Source: Oncomelania hupensis (Eukaryota; Mollusca; Gastropoda; Littorinimorpha; Pomatiopsidae). From it: DNA of 64,000 nt. Shown here piece by piece: positions 26,701-37,500 of this stretch. Position 1 is the stretch's first letter. Every line of letters starts with the position of its first letter. The DNA lies in contig CM072526.1 of the NCBI GenBank assembly GCA_036898135.1, positions 54,237,821 through 54,301,820 on the forward strand, in the 5' to 3' direction. A program made the translations under genes and the position numbers. The notes under the pieces were generated by a model. It did no database searches, had not been told where the DNA came from, and saw only the letters and a list, made by a program, of their open reading frames with translations.

Positions 26701-27803
26701 TGTACAGTTATACCTGTGTTCACTGTGGTCTATTATCCCTACATGTACAGTTATACCTGTGTTCACTGTGGTCTATCATCCCTACATGTACAGTTATACC
26801 TGTCTTCACCGTGGTGTTCTTCTATTTTTCCCCCAGGGACCTAGATACCGTCCACAGCAAGCTTGGCCAGGTGCGCTCGGAGATGACGTCAATGAAAAGC
26901 AGCATTAGTGAGAGTACTGCGTCACTGTCGGACAGCGTCAAAGGGAGTTTGACGTCACTGAGGACCACTGTCGATAACGACGCGAGTTTGTTGCGACAGA
27001 GCTTGAACAACAAGATTACGTCGCTGAAGGAAAGCGTCAACGACAGAGTGACGTCACTGAGTGGAAGGCAGGACAACGTAGAGAAGGATCACCACCGAGC
27101 CTTGGACCAGCTGAGCACCAAGCACAGCGACCTGGAAGTCAAGCACGATGGCCTTGGACTTGAAGTGCGTGCATTTATTGCCACCTTTAGCAAGAGGCAG
27201 GAGGACGTTAAGAAGGAGCTGAACCAAGCAGTAAGCAAGCTGACCACCACGTGCCACGCTCATCGGGCAAAACTTGACGCACTTGATACGGAGCACAATG
27301 ATCTTGAAGTCAAACATGATGACCTTGAACGTGAGGTGCGTGCATTTGATGCCTCTCTCAGCAGCAGCAAAAGCATGCTACACAACCTGACCACCGCAAA
27401 GTTCCCCACGTTGGAAACAAAATACCACCAGCTGCTCATGAAATACCTTAGCTTGTCTGACACCTTTGACGTTCTTTCGCAGTCTGTTGCACAACTGGTA
27501 GAAGATAGGAAAAAATCGGATAAGGTTATGCTCCAGAAACACCAGGATTTGTCTTGCACTGTCGCGGCGCTTCGCAAGTCTCACGAAAACTTCGTAGAAG
27601 AGAGAGAGAACGAGAAAAACGTGGTGTTTAAAAAACACCGGGATCTGTCTTCCACACTGCACGCTGTTCGCGAGTCTCATAATAAACTGCAAGAAGAAAG
27701 AGACAGGGTTGTCAACAATCTTCAATTTGTTGTCATTTTCGTTGCCGTAGTTATTCCGATTATGATCGCGGTAGTAGCCTTCAATAATTACTTAGTGAAA
27801 TGA
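20226..27803 (+). CDS. B-box / coiled-coil / tail-anchored protein (TRIM59/TRIM13-like layout), two 3' exons
   Basis: Exons 20226-20548 and 26837-27803. The acceptor TTTCAG ends at 20225, the donor is CAG|GTAGGG and the second acceptor is CCCCCAG; the joined length of 1290 nt is divisible by three and ends in TGA. Residues about 19-50 hold a B-box zinc finger: CDLC, YACTKC, NFCERC, then His. Then come about 330 residues of heptad-rich, charged coiled coil with repeated DLEVKHD-type segments, and a C-terminal hydrophobic span LQFVVIFVAVVIPIMIAVV followed by a short tail. This order matches membrane-anchored TRIM proteins that act as ubiquitin ligases at the ER. No RING is visible; it would lie in an upstream exon not found, so ligase activity is unproven. 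The 6.3-kb intron holds microsatellites, a minisatellite and a LINE. AATAAA at about 27986 could serve polyadenylation. Confidence 0.8.
20672..20800. repeat. (ATC)n then (CAA)n microsatellite in the TRIM-like intron
   Basis: About 75 bp of TCA repeats with two CGT interruptions, then AAC/CAA repeats to about 20800. Just downstream of the donor site. Confidence 0.95.
20871..21274. repeat. 43-bp minisatellite, left part (about 9 copies)
   Basis: The unit contains CTACATGTACAGTTATACC then TGTGTTCACTGGGGTC; adjacent CAGTTAT blocks are 43 bp apart. The array is interrupted at 21275 by a LINE and resumes at 26697. Confidence 0.9.
21275..26696 (-). mobile_element. Tx1/L1-type non-LTR retrotransposon, near full length, inserted in the 43-bp minisatellite
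   Basis: Minus orientation. The 3' end on the left is a (TAAAAAA)n-like tail and the 5' end is near 26696. TACATGTACAGTT is present at both junctions (21262-21274 and 26697-26709) and fits a 13-bp target duplication, although it is also part of the minisatellite unit. ORF2 occupies 25258-21506. The 1.44 kb upstream (25259-26696) has no long frame, so ORF1 is absent or decayed beyond recognition. Confidence 0.8.
21506..25258 (-). pseudogene. Tx1/L1-type ORF2: AP endonuclease, reverse transcriptase, C-terminal zinc motif (frameshifted)
   Basis: ORF2 proteins nick target DNA and prime reverse transcription from it. The start is ATG at 25258 with LSILSANCQGLNN (endonuclease box 1), LQDTHF after one frameshift near 25190, then, after a second near 25013, VVVAGDWNLVLD and YRTDHSYI (24982-24224). 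The reverse transcriptase frame 24249-22708 holds NWRPISLLNVIYK, DFEKAFDSLDW, RQGDPVSPYLF and QYADDTEF at about 23140-23160, so the catalytic Asp pair is intact. The C-terminal part is split into frames 22637-22407, 22364-22032 and 21967-21506; the last has CTFCEVERESITHLFWNC, a CCHC-like motif. At least five frameshifts or stops make it inactive. Confidence 0.9.
26697..26816. repeat. 43-bp minisatellite, right part (about 3 copies)
   Basis: Same unit as 20871-21274. It ends just before the polypyrimidine tract and acceptor of the last TRIM-like exon, so the array once ran close to the splice site. Confidence 0.9.
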
Positions 27804-28484
27804 GAACTAGGGTTGTCAGTGGTCCGTGACATTTTGAGTTTGTCAAAGATAAATGACATTTAATCGAACGCGATTTGGCCGAAGCGACGCATGCTCAAAA
27901 GACAAAATACGAACAATCATTTGATCAAACACATTTCGTAGAAACAACATTATTGACCTGAAGTTGAAAAGGACGCCCAGATGCTCAAAATAAACATGAT
28001 CGAAAGACAGTTGATAGACACAACGCGTAATAGAACAGTCACATTCTCGAAAGAGCAGTTGACGGAAAAAACTATTGATCAAAATAGACATAATCGAAAG
28101 ACAGTTAATAGAAACAACGAATAATAGATCAGTCTCTGACACCCGCATATATTATACAGTCTTATACAAACATAACATATATTATACAGTCTTATACAAA
28201 CATAACATATATTATACAGTCTTATACAAACATAACATATATTATACAGTCTTATACAAACATAACAAAATAATTACAAAATGTATACTCCAAAGACGTG
28301 AGATCTATATTCTGCGTTGACACTCATTACATAGTCTTATAGAAACGTAACAAAACACTTATTACTATGGGAAACGGTAACACACTATCATATTCTACAG
28401 TTTTATATATTGAAATTGCTCAAATCATGAAACGTTTGCCTGAAATAAATAACACATCTATCTAGGCAATCTATTCATCTGTAT

Positions 28485-28488
<4 letters not shown>
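27804..28488. repeat. TRIM-like 3' flank with degenerate repeats and a 30-bp tandem repeat (28144-28266, 4 copies)
   Basis: 27850-28130 contains degenerate recurrences of the 'aaagacagttgatagacacaac' type. 28144-28266 is four near-exact 30-bp units of CATATATTATACAGTC plus TTATACAAACATAA. No coding sequence. Confidence 0.8.
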
Positions 28489-28517
<29 letters not shown>

Positions 28518-28641
28518 GCATACGCACGCACACACTCACCCACCCACCCACACACACACACACACACACGCGCACACTCACACACGCTCACACACACACA
28601 CACACACACCCGCACACACACACCCACACACACACACTCAC
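28489..28641. repeat. (CA)n microsatellite with CG and CCC variants
   Basis: About 150 bp of CA repeats interrupted by CGCA, CTCA and CCCA. Confidence 0.95.
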
Positions 28642-29095
28642 AAGGCAGGAGTCGTATAACAGTTTTCCAACTGTATTTAGCAAACATGAACAGCTGCATA
28701 CAAGATCGCTTTCCGCAATTCACTTCAATATCATCATGAAAAATCATCATAAATCACTCACACAAGCAGACAGTGCGTTGCTTATATAGGCTCTCTGCAA
28801 TCGATAAAAAGTTCGAACATTCCAGCATGACGCAATAACACCCAATCAAAATAAAACTCGTCTCCGGAACTATGCACTGTCTTACGTCATTGTGTTCGGA
28901 GAATCGCTTAGCTATTACTAGATCTATCTCGAAGCTTCGGTCAATAATACACAAGTAATTCCAGAAAATTCTTAACAATAACGACCAACGAAAATTAGCC
29001 ACATTATACAAGCTTCTTCTAGCAACAACGCAAAGTCAAATCAAAACAAAACAAAATGATCGTATCTATCGTGCGCGTCTCAAACGTAACACAAA
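28642..29095 (-). repeat. LTR-like repeat A, diverged copy 3
   Basis: In minus sense it begins TGTTACGTTTGAGACGCGCAC at 29095 and includes an 'ttccagaaaattc' to 'caacgaaaatta' block matching copies at 7.3 and 43.6 kb. Its left part (a 'gttttccaactgta...gctgcatacaa' block) parallels 43310-43350. More diverged than the other two copies. Confidence 0.5.
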
Positions 29096-29159
29096 CACAT
29101 ATACACACGCATACACACACATATACAAACCAAAATAATTGTATAATCAATATTAAAGT

Positions 29160-32100
29160 AATGTTTGCTATTGTGTCTATTATTGCTTGATTGTACAATA
29201 TATTACTAATATCATCAGTGTTTCTAGCATTACATTCATTGTTGTGTACAATATATTACTAATATCATCATTGGTTTTAGAATTACATTCCTTGCTGTGT
29301 ACCATATGGTACTAATATCATCATTGTTTTAGAATTACATTCCTTGCTGTGTACAATATAGTACTAATATCATCATTGTTTTAGAATTACATTCCTTGCT
29401 GTGTACAATATAGTAATAATAATAATACCGGATGCTAATACGCGCTTTACTTCGAATGATTTCAAACTCAAAGCGCGGATAGTACTGATATCATCATTGT
29501 TTTTAGTATTACATTTTTTGCTGTGTACAATAAGGTACTAACTTGATCAGTGTTTTTTTAGCATTACATTATGTGCTGTGTACAATATATTACTAATATC
29601 ATCAGTGTTTTAGCATTACATTTTTGCTGTGCACAATATATTAAGCTTACTAATATCATCAGTGTTTTAGCATTACATTTTTGCAGTGTACAATATATTA
29701 AGCTTACTAATATCATCAGTGTTTAAGTATTACATTTTTGTTGTGTACAATATATTACTAATATCATCAGTGTTTTAGCATTACATTTTTGCTGTGTACA
29801 ATATATTACTAATATCATCAGTGTTTTAGTATTACATTTTTGCTGTGTACAATATATTACTAATATCATCAGTGTTTTAGCATTACATCTTTGCTGTGTA
29901 CAATATATTACTAATATCATCAGTGTTTTAGCATTACATTTTTGCTGTGCACAATATATTAAGCTTACTAATATCATCAGTGTTTTAGTATTACATTTTT
30001 GTTGTGTACAATATCTTACTAATATCATCAGTGTTTTAGCATTACATTTTTGCTGTGTACAATATATTACTAATATCATCAGTGTTTTAGCATTACATTT
30101 TTGCTGTGCACAATATATTAAGCTTACTAATATCATCAGTGTTTTAGTATTACATTTTTGTTGTGTACAATATATTACTAATATCATCAGTGTTTTAGCA
30201 TTACATTTTTGCTGTGCACAATATATTACTAATATCTTCAGTGTTTTAGCATTACATTTTTGTTGTGTACAATATATTACTAATATCATCAGTGTTTTAG
30301 TATTACATTTTTGCTGTGTACAATATATTACTAATATAATCAGTGTTTTAGCATTACATTTTTGCTGTGTACAATATATTAAGCTTACTAATAACATCAG
30401 TGTTTTAGTATTACATTTTTGTTGTGTACAATATATTACTAATATCATCAGTGTTTTTTTTAGCTTTACATTATGTGCTGTGTACAATATATTACTAATA
30501 TCATCAGTGTTTTAGCATTACATTTTTGCTGTGCACAATATATTAAGCTTACTAATATCATCAGTGTTTTAGTATTACATTTTTGCTGTGCACAATATAT
30601 TAAGCTTACTAATATCATCAGTGTTTAAGTATTACATTTTTGTTGTGTACAATATATTACTAATATCATCAGTGTTTTAGCATTACATTATGTGCTGTGT
30701 ACAATATATTACTAATATCATCAGTGTTTTAGCATTACATTTTTGCTGTGCACAATATATTAAGCTTACTAATATCATCAGTGTTTAAGTATTACATTTT
30801 TGTTGTGTACAATATATTACTAATATCATCAGTGTTTTAGCATTACATTATGTGCTGTGTACAATATATTACTAATATCATCAGTGTTTTAGCATTACAT
30901 TTTTGCTGTGTACAATATATTACTAATATCATCAGTGTTTTAGCATTACATTTTTGCTGTGTACAATATATTAAGCTTACTAATATCATCAGTGTTTTAG
31001 TATTACATTTTTGTTGTGTACAATATATTACTAATATCATCAGTGTTTTTTTTAGCTTTACATTATGTGCTGTGTACAATATATTACTAATATCATCAGT
31101 GTTTTAGCATTACATTTTTGCTGTGCACAATATATTAAGCTTACTAATATCATCAGTGTTTAAGTATTACATTTTTGTTGTGTACAATATATTACTAATA
31201 TCATCAGTGTTTTAGCATTACATTATGTGCTGTGTACAATATATTACTAATATCATCAGTGTTTTAGCATTACATTTTTGCTGTGTACAATATATTACTA
31301 ATATCTTCAGTGTTTTAGCATTACATTTTTGCTGTGCACAATATATTAAGCTTACTAATATCATCAGTGTTTTAGCATTACATTTTTGCTGTGCACAATA
31401 TATTACTAATATCTTCAGTGTTTTAGCATTACATTTTTGTTGTGTACAATATCTTACTAATATCATCAGTGTTTTAGTATTACATTTTTGCTGTGTACAA
31501 TATATTACTAATATAATCAGTGTTTTAGCATTACATTTTTGCTGTGTACAATATATTAAGCTTACTAATATCATCAGTGTTTTAGTATTACATTTTTGTT
31601 GTGTACAATATATTACTAATATCATCAGTGTTTTTTTTAGCTTTACATTATGTGCTGTGTACAATATATTACTAATATCATCAGTGTTTTAGCATTACAT
31701 TTTTGCTGTGCACAATATATTAAGCTTACTAATATCATCAGTGTTTTAGCATTACATTTTTGCTGTGTACAATATATTACTAATATCATCAGTGTTTTAG
31801 CATTACATTATGTGCTGTGTACAATATATTACTAATATCATCAGTGTTTTAGCATTACATTTTTGCTGTGCACAATATATTAAGCTTACTAATATCATCA
31901 GTGTTTTAGCATTACATTTTTGTTGTGTACAATATATTACTAATATCATCAGTGTTTAAGTATTACATTTTTGTTGTGTACAATATATTACTAATATCAT
32001 CAGTGTTTTAGCATTACATTATGTGCTGTGTACAATATATTACTAATATCATCAGTGTTTTAGCATTACATTTTTGCTGTGTACAATATATTAAGCTTAC

Positions 32101-32845
32101 TAATAACATCAGTGTTTTAGTATTACATTTTTGTTGTGTACAATATATTACTAATATCATCAGTGTTTTAGCATTACATTTTTGCTGTGTACAATATATT
32201 ACTAATATCATCAGTGTTTTAGCATTACATTTTTGTTGTGTACAATATATTACTAATATCATCAGTGTTTTAGCATTACATTTTTGCTGTGTACAATATA
32301 TTACTAATATCATCAGTGTTTTAGCATTACATCTTTGTTGTGTACAATATATTACTAATATCATCAGTGTTTTAGCATTACATCTTTGCTGTGTACAATA
32401 TATTACTAATATCATCAGTGTTTTAGCATTACATTTTTGCTGTGCACAATATATTAAGCTTACTAATATCATCAGTGCTTTAGCATTATATTTTTGCTGT
32501 GCACAATATATTAAGCTTACTAATATCATCAGTGTTTTAGCATTACATCTTTGCTGTGTACAATATATTACTAATATCATCAGTGTTTTAGCATTACATT
32601 TTTGCTGTGCACAATATATTAAGCTTACTAATATAATCAGTGTTTTAGCATTACATTTTTGCTGTGCACAATATATTAAGCTTACTAATATCATCAGTGT
32701 TTTAGCATTACATTTTTGCTGTGTACAATATATTAAGCTTACTAATATCATCAGTGTTTTAGCATTACATTTTTGCTGTGTACAATATATTAAGCTTACT
32801 AATATCATCAGTGTTTTTTAGCATTGCATTCTTTGCTGTGCACAA
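29160..32845. repeat. 51/57-bp minisatellite array, about 3.7 kb, with higher-order repeats
   Basis: The basic unit is 51 bp (TTACTAATATCATCAGTG, TTTTAGCATTACA, TTTTTGCTGTGTACAATATA); a second form carries a 6-bp AAGCTT-containing insertion and is 57 bp. Both are multiples of three without stops, so frames stay open on both strands for up to 266 codons; these are not genes. Left-edge units (29160-29570) are the most diverged. A variant with eight T's and AGCTTTACATTATGTG recurs at 30451, 31043 and 31628, showing an approximately 590-bp higher-order unit. A small foreign block with a GCGCTTT/AAAGCGC hairpin interrupts at about 29425-29475. Confidence 0.95.
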
Positions 32846-32851
32846 TATATT

Positions 32852-33857
32852 AGCTGAAGAACAAGCGGAATTCAGGGCAGGGCGAAGTGCCACTGAACAG
32901 ATTTTCAACCTCAGAATAATCTGCGAGAAATACCTACAGCACCAACATCTATATGTTTGTAGACTTCAAGAAAGCGTTTAACTGAGTCTGGCATGCAGCT
33001 CTGTGAGCAACCATGAGAGTGTACAACATCAGCCCTAAAATTATTGTAGTCATCAAAAGCCTGTATGACAAGGTAACCCGTGCAGTCCTCCACAACAGCG
33101 CCATCGGGAACTGGTTCAGAACAACAATCGGCGTGCGTTAAGGATGTCTACTCTCTCCAACACTCTTCATCATCTTCCTACAGCGCATCTTGTCAGATGC
33201 CCTTGCAGATCACGAAGGCATAGTCAACATAGAGGATAGAGAAATCCCCCACCTCCGTTTTGCGAATGACATTGATGGATTGGCTGAAGAGGAACAAGAA
33301 CTTGAGTAGCTGGTACAGAGGCTTGACATCACCTCCAGAGCCAATGGAATGGAAATAAATGCAGAGAAGACCAAAATGATGACCAACAACACCAATGGCA
33401 TCAACATGGACATAAAAGTCCAAGGCCAATCCCTCAACAGCTTCAAATGTTTAGGAGCCATTGTATCAGACAATGGGTCCCGACAGGAAATGATCTCCAG
33501 GATCGCCCAAATAACTGCGGCCCTGAAAAGATTTAAGCCCATTTGGAAAGACAGCACCATCAGTCTACATTTCAAAGTAAGGCAGCTGCCCTTCCTTGTC
33601 GTCTCCATCTTCCTATACGCTTGCGAAACATGGACCCTCACAGCAGATCTACAACGAAGAATACAAAGCATGGAGATGAGGTGCTCAGAAGACTTCTGGG
33701 CATTTCCTATACCCAGCACATCACCAACGACGAAGTCCGACAGACCATCGCACAAGCCATTGGACAACACGATGACCTGCTCAAAGTGGTGAAAAAACGG
33801 AAACTCCGATGGTATGGCCACGTCACCAGAGCATCAGGCCTTGCAAGTTCATCCTGA
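32852..33857 (+). pseudogene. RTE-like LINE family B, reverse-transcriptase fragment (5' truncated)
   Basis: The copy begins at AEEQAEFRAGRSATEQIF, runs through a broken palm region, LPFADD replaced by LRFANDIDG, then INAEKTKMMTN, YACETWTLTADLQRRIQS and RKLRWYGHVTRASGLA. Several stops and frameshifts, and a degenerate catalytic Asp pair, make it dead. Other copies lie at 42108-42580, 44539-45797, 51039-52189 and 52190-52982. It starts exactly where the minisatellite ends, so it may have inserted into that array. Confidence 0.85.
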
Positions 33858-34245
33858 AATTGTAAACAGGTATAAATATTTAGGCTTTACGTTGATCAAT
33901 ATTATGATTTGATTTTGCTTTGGAAGAATTTGTAGGGATGGCTAAAGGCAGGGTGGTGAAAATTATAACAATGTGGAGACTGGGGAGTTTTCATGAAAAC
34001 AAACAGTTTTGCTACTAAGCCTTCCAATGCATTAATGATTACAATGCACTCAAATCTAGAGTATGACCATATGTGGGTAGCATACTCGTTTGTGTACCGT
34101 CTCGCTACTGTCTCTTCAAGAGCAAAGAATAACATTTTTAAAAAAAGACAACCTACAAAGAGAGAGAACGAAAGTGAGAGGAGGGAAGGGGGTGGGGGGA
34201 GAGATGGGCGAGGGGGGGATGTTAGGTAAAATAAAATAAAGATAA
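33858..34245 (+). pseudogene. Degraded LINE fragment
   Basis: Begins with a VNRYKYLGFTL-like segment, the motif found after the catalytic palm in many LINE reverse transcriptases, followed by broken frames including FATKPSNALMITMHS. Ends near a purine-rich stretch at 34150-34230. The clade is not recognisable. Confidence 0.4.
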
Positions 34246-34324
34246 CATTACAAAGGCACAGACGCACGGAAAAATATAAAAACTTGTTTGTAACTTTATT
34301 TTTTTAAATAGAAATAAATACAAA

Positions 34325-34443
34325 TACCTTCAACACCCGGTGTTTCCATCCGGTCACCCATCCAAGTACTAACCGGTCCCGACGTTGTTTAACTTCGGTA
34401 ATCAGACGAGAACCGGTGTTTTCAACGTGGTATGGTCGTTGGC
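34325..34443 (-). rRNA. 5S rRNA gene-like sequence (gene, pseudogene or 5S-derived SINE head)
   Basis: The minus strand reads GCCAACGACCATACCACGTT, then CACCGGTTCTCGTCTGAT, then GTTAGTACTTGGATGGGTGACC and ends GGGTGTTGAAGGT: a full-length 119-nt 5S rRNA with scattered substitutions from the usual animal sequence (for example GACC for GGCC near the start and GGATGGAAACACC near the end). The internal box C (GTTAGTACTTGGATGGG) is intact. No T-run terminator follows directly, and only one copy is present, which argues for a pseudogene or orphan. It ends 90 bp before a (TAG)n tract and an intact LINE. Confidence 0.75.
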
Positions 34444-34533
34444 ATTAAAACTGAGAGATTCAATGAATATAAAGTCAAAACACTGTCTGGATCATTTTGG
34501 ATTTTCAGAGATTTGGTTATTATTATCATTATT

Positions 34534-34535
34534 AT

Positions 34536-34574
<39 letters not shown>

Positions 34575-34577
34575 CAG
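34534..34577. repeat. (TAG)n microsatellite, 5' side of the L2-type LINE
   Basis: About 44 bp of AGT/TAG repeats preceded by ATT repeats. A longer TAG tract lies on the 3' side of the LINE (38398-38459). Confidence 0.95.
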
Positions 34578-34579
34578 TA

Positions 34580-37500
34580 GAATGAGACTTCCGGTTGACG
34601 CCAAACAGGCTGTGTACGACCCGAGCTCTACTGAATTTTGTGATTTTGCGGTGTTTACTGTGTCTTGTTGTGAGTTTTGTATTGTGTAATTGTTGTCTCA
34701 TGGATCCTCAAGTAAGTGTAGCGTTGCTTTGCCTCTCTTTTTATGTTCGTTTGTTTACTCTATCGTTTTTTCGCTTCGTTCATTGTGCGATCTCGCACCC
34801 ACGTAGTCCGCCATTGTGTTCCGAAATTCCATCCACAAGCTACACACGCGATAAGCTATTGTCATTGAAGTCGAAATGTTCACAGCTTGCTCCCGACCTT
34901 GTGTTCCGATTGAAAGAGTTATCGATCGGCCGTCATTTGCCCAGAAAACGGACTAGTCGGGGAGGCAAACGTAAACAAAACATCTCGTCTATCCCTGTTG
35001 TCCTTTCAAACAGATCGCCTACGCTTTCCAACACTGACCCCACGCTACACTGTATTGCATCACACAAAGAGTGTACCACTAGGCCTGAGACTCATCGCTG
35101 TAACACAGACAATCTCATTCACATCAACCTCTCCCCTCAAACACTATCTTCACACCTCGATAGCCACAGCCCTTTACGCGTTGCATCATTCAACGCTCAA
35201 TCACTGGGTTCTAACGAAAAACGTACGGCTTTGAGTGAATTCATCTCAGACACTCAGACTGACATCATGTTCATACAAGAAACCTGGTTTCGGCAGACTG
35301 GTGACGAGGGTAAATGCTCTGATTTAACCCCTTCTGGCTATTCTGTATATTCGTTACCTCGCTCAAATCGTGGTGGAGGCCTCGCTATCATTTACAGAAA
35401 CAGTCTGTCCCGTCACCTTGGCTTCATCACAGACTTCGCATTCACTCACTCGTCCTTTGAAGTTGTTCACCTCAGTTTGTCCGTCCCACAGCAGAACATT
35501 CACTTCATATGCATATATCGCACCTTTCCAAGCAAGAAGAATAAATTAACTGATGCAATTTTTCACCAAGAATTTCCAGTCCTGCTCGATTATTGCAACA
35601 CACTGTCAGGAACATACATAGTTTTAGGAGACATTAACTTTCACTTTGACCAACCCCAGCAACCTTCCACCGCAAAAATGATTGAACTTTTAGATCAGTT
35701 TAGTCTTTCTCAGTCAGTCACAGAACCCACCCACAGCCGTGGTCACATCATAGATTGGGTTATGCATAGGCCTCACGATAATGTGGTTAGATCAACTTCA
35801 GTCACCCAGGAATTAACATCTGACCATTTCTGTGTCGTGTGCGAACTAAACGTCGCAGCCCCCCCTCCTCCCCCCATGTTCAGGGAGGCTCGCAGCCTGC
35901 GTACCATGGATAGGGATGCTTTCAAGCAAGAGCTTACCGCTAAAGTGACCCCAGAACTCTGCCCCACTGTGGATCAGCTGAATAGTACACTTCATGCGGT
36001 GCTTGATCGGCACGCCCCCGTGGCCCAGAAAAAGGTCAAGGCAACACGCTCAGCACCCTGGTACGAGTCTATCAAGGACGAGCTCTCCGAGGCGAAGAAA
36101 CACCGACGCAAAGCAGAGAAAAAGTGGCTTAAATCGGGTTTAGAAGTCAGCAAGCAGATTTTCACCGCTGCAAAAAAACGGGTCACTAAAATAGTCCAGA
36201 CTGCCAAAACCCGGTACTTTAGCGACAGAATTAGCAGCAGCGAAACTTGTAAACAGTTGTTCAACATTTGCAATCAGCTAAGGGGTAAGAGCAATGCAAC
36301 ATCACTCCCATCCACGCATCCACCATGTCAGCTACCAGATGTATTTTGTAATTATTTCACACAGAAAGTGGCTGACATAAGGGACGCTCTTGACAGCCAT
36401 GAGATCCCACTCATTAACCCATTGTCACCTTCCCTCACTACCGCAAAAATGGAAGTTTTTCAACCAGTAACAGAGCAAGAAGTCAAGAAAGTCATCTTAA
36501 GCTCAAAACCAACATCTTGCTCTCTTGACCCCATTCCTACCCCCATGTTGATAGAGAATCTTGACCCTCTACTCCCGACCATTACCCACATTATCAACGA
36601 GAGTCTGTCCTCTGGTGTTGTTCCGTCTGTGCTCAAAACTGCTGTCATCAAACCCCTCCTTAAAAAGCCAAGTTTAGACAAAAATAATCTAAAGAATTAT
36701 AGACCTGTTTCAAACCTCTCCTTCCTGTCCAAAGTCATAGAAAAAATTGTTCTCAAACAACTGTTTGCCTACCTATATGATAACGCTTTACTTTGCCCCA
36801 ACCAGTCTGCCTACCGACCCTTCCACAGCACTGAGACAGCCCTCCTAAAGGTAACCAACGATCTGTTGCTGGCCTTAGATAATGGTAACGTCTCCGTTCT
36901 CACCTTACTAGACCTCTCAGCCGCTTTTGACACAGTCGACCACCACATTCTCTTTAACACTATTCAACACTACTTTGGAATCTCCGGCTCGGTCCTGGCT
37001 TGGTTCCACTCATATCTTTCCGACAGATCACAAGCAGTCACTGTCGATGGCTGTTTCTCCAGCACAGCAGACTTGGTGTGCGGCGTGCCTCAGGGTTCCG
37101 TTTTAGGGCCGGTGTTATTCACTCTGTACACCAAGCCACTGCTTCTCCTGCTTAGAAAGCATGCTGTTGAGAGTCAGTCATTTGCAGACGACACACAACT
37201 TTATAAATCCACAGCCCCCTCTCTCATGAATTCCACTGTTCAGACTTTGGAGAACTGCATCACAGACATTAAGTCATGGGTGACACGCAACAAGCTTAAG
37301 CTTAATGACGATAAAACCGAAGCCCTCCTCATTCACAAGCACAACACCTCCTCCTCACTCCCGCCTCTCCCAACATCGCTTACGGTAGGGACAACAAACA
37401 TTAAGTTCTCATCCTCAGCAAGAAATCTCGGCTACATTCTCTCCGATGACCTGTCCCTCAACAACCACATCTCCAACATCTGTCGCTCTGCATACACGGC

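Noticed and set aside
29723..32821. Overlapping 250-266-codon ORFs on both strands
   Set aside because: 51- and 57-bp units are multiples of three; frames are open on both strands because of repetition, not selection.
29160..32845. CRISPR-like regular repeats
   Set aside because: No unique spacers; whole units are repeated in tandem, in a eukaryotic context.
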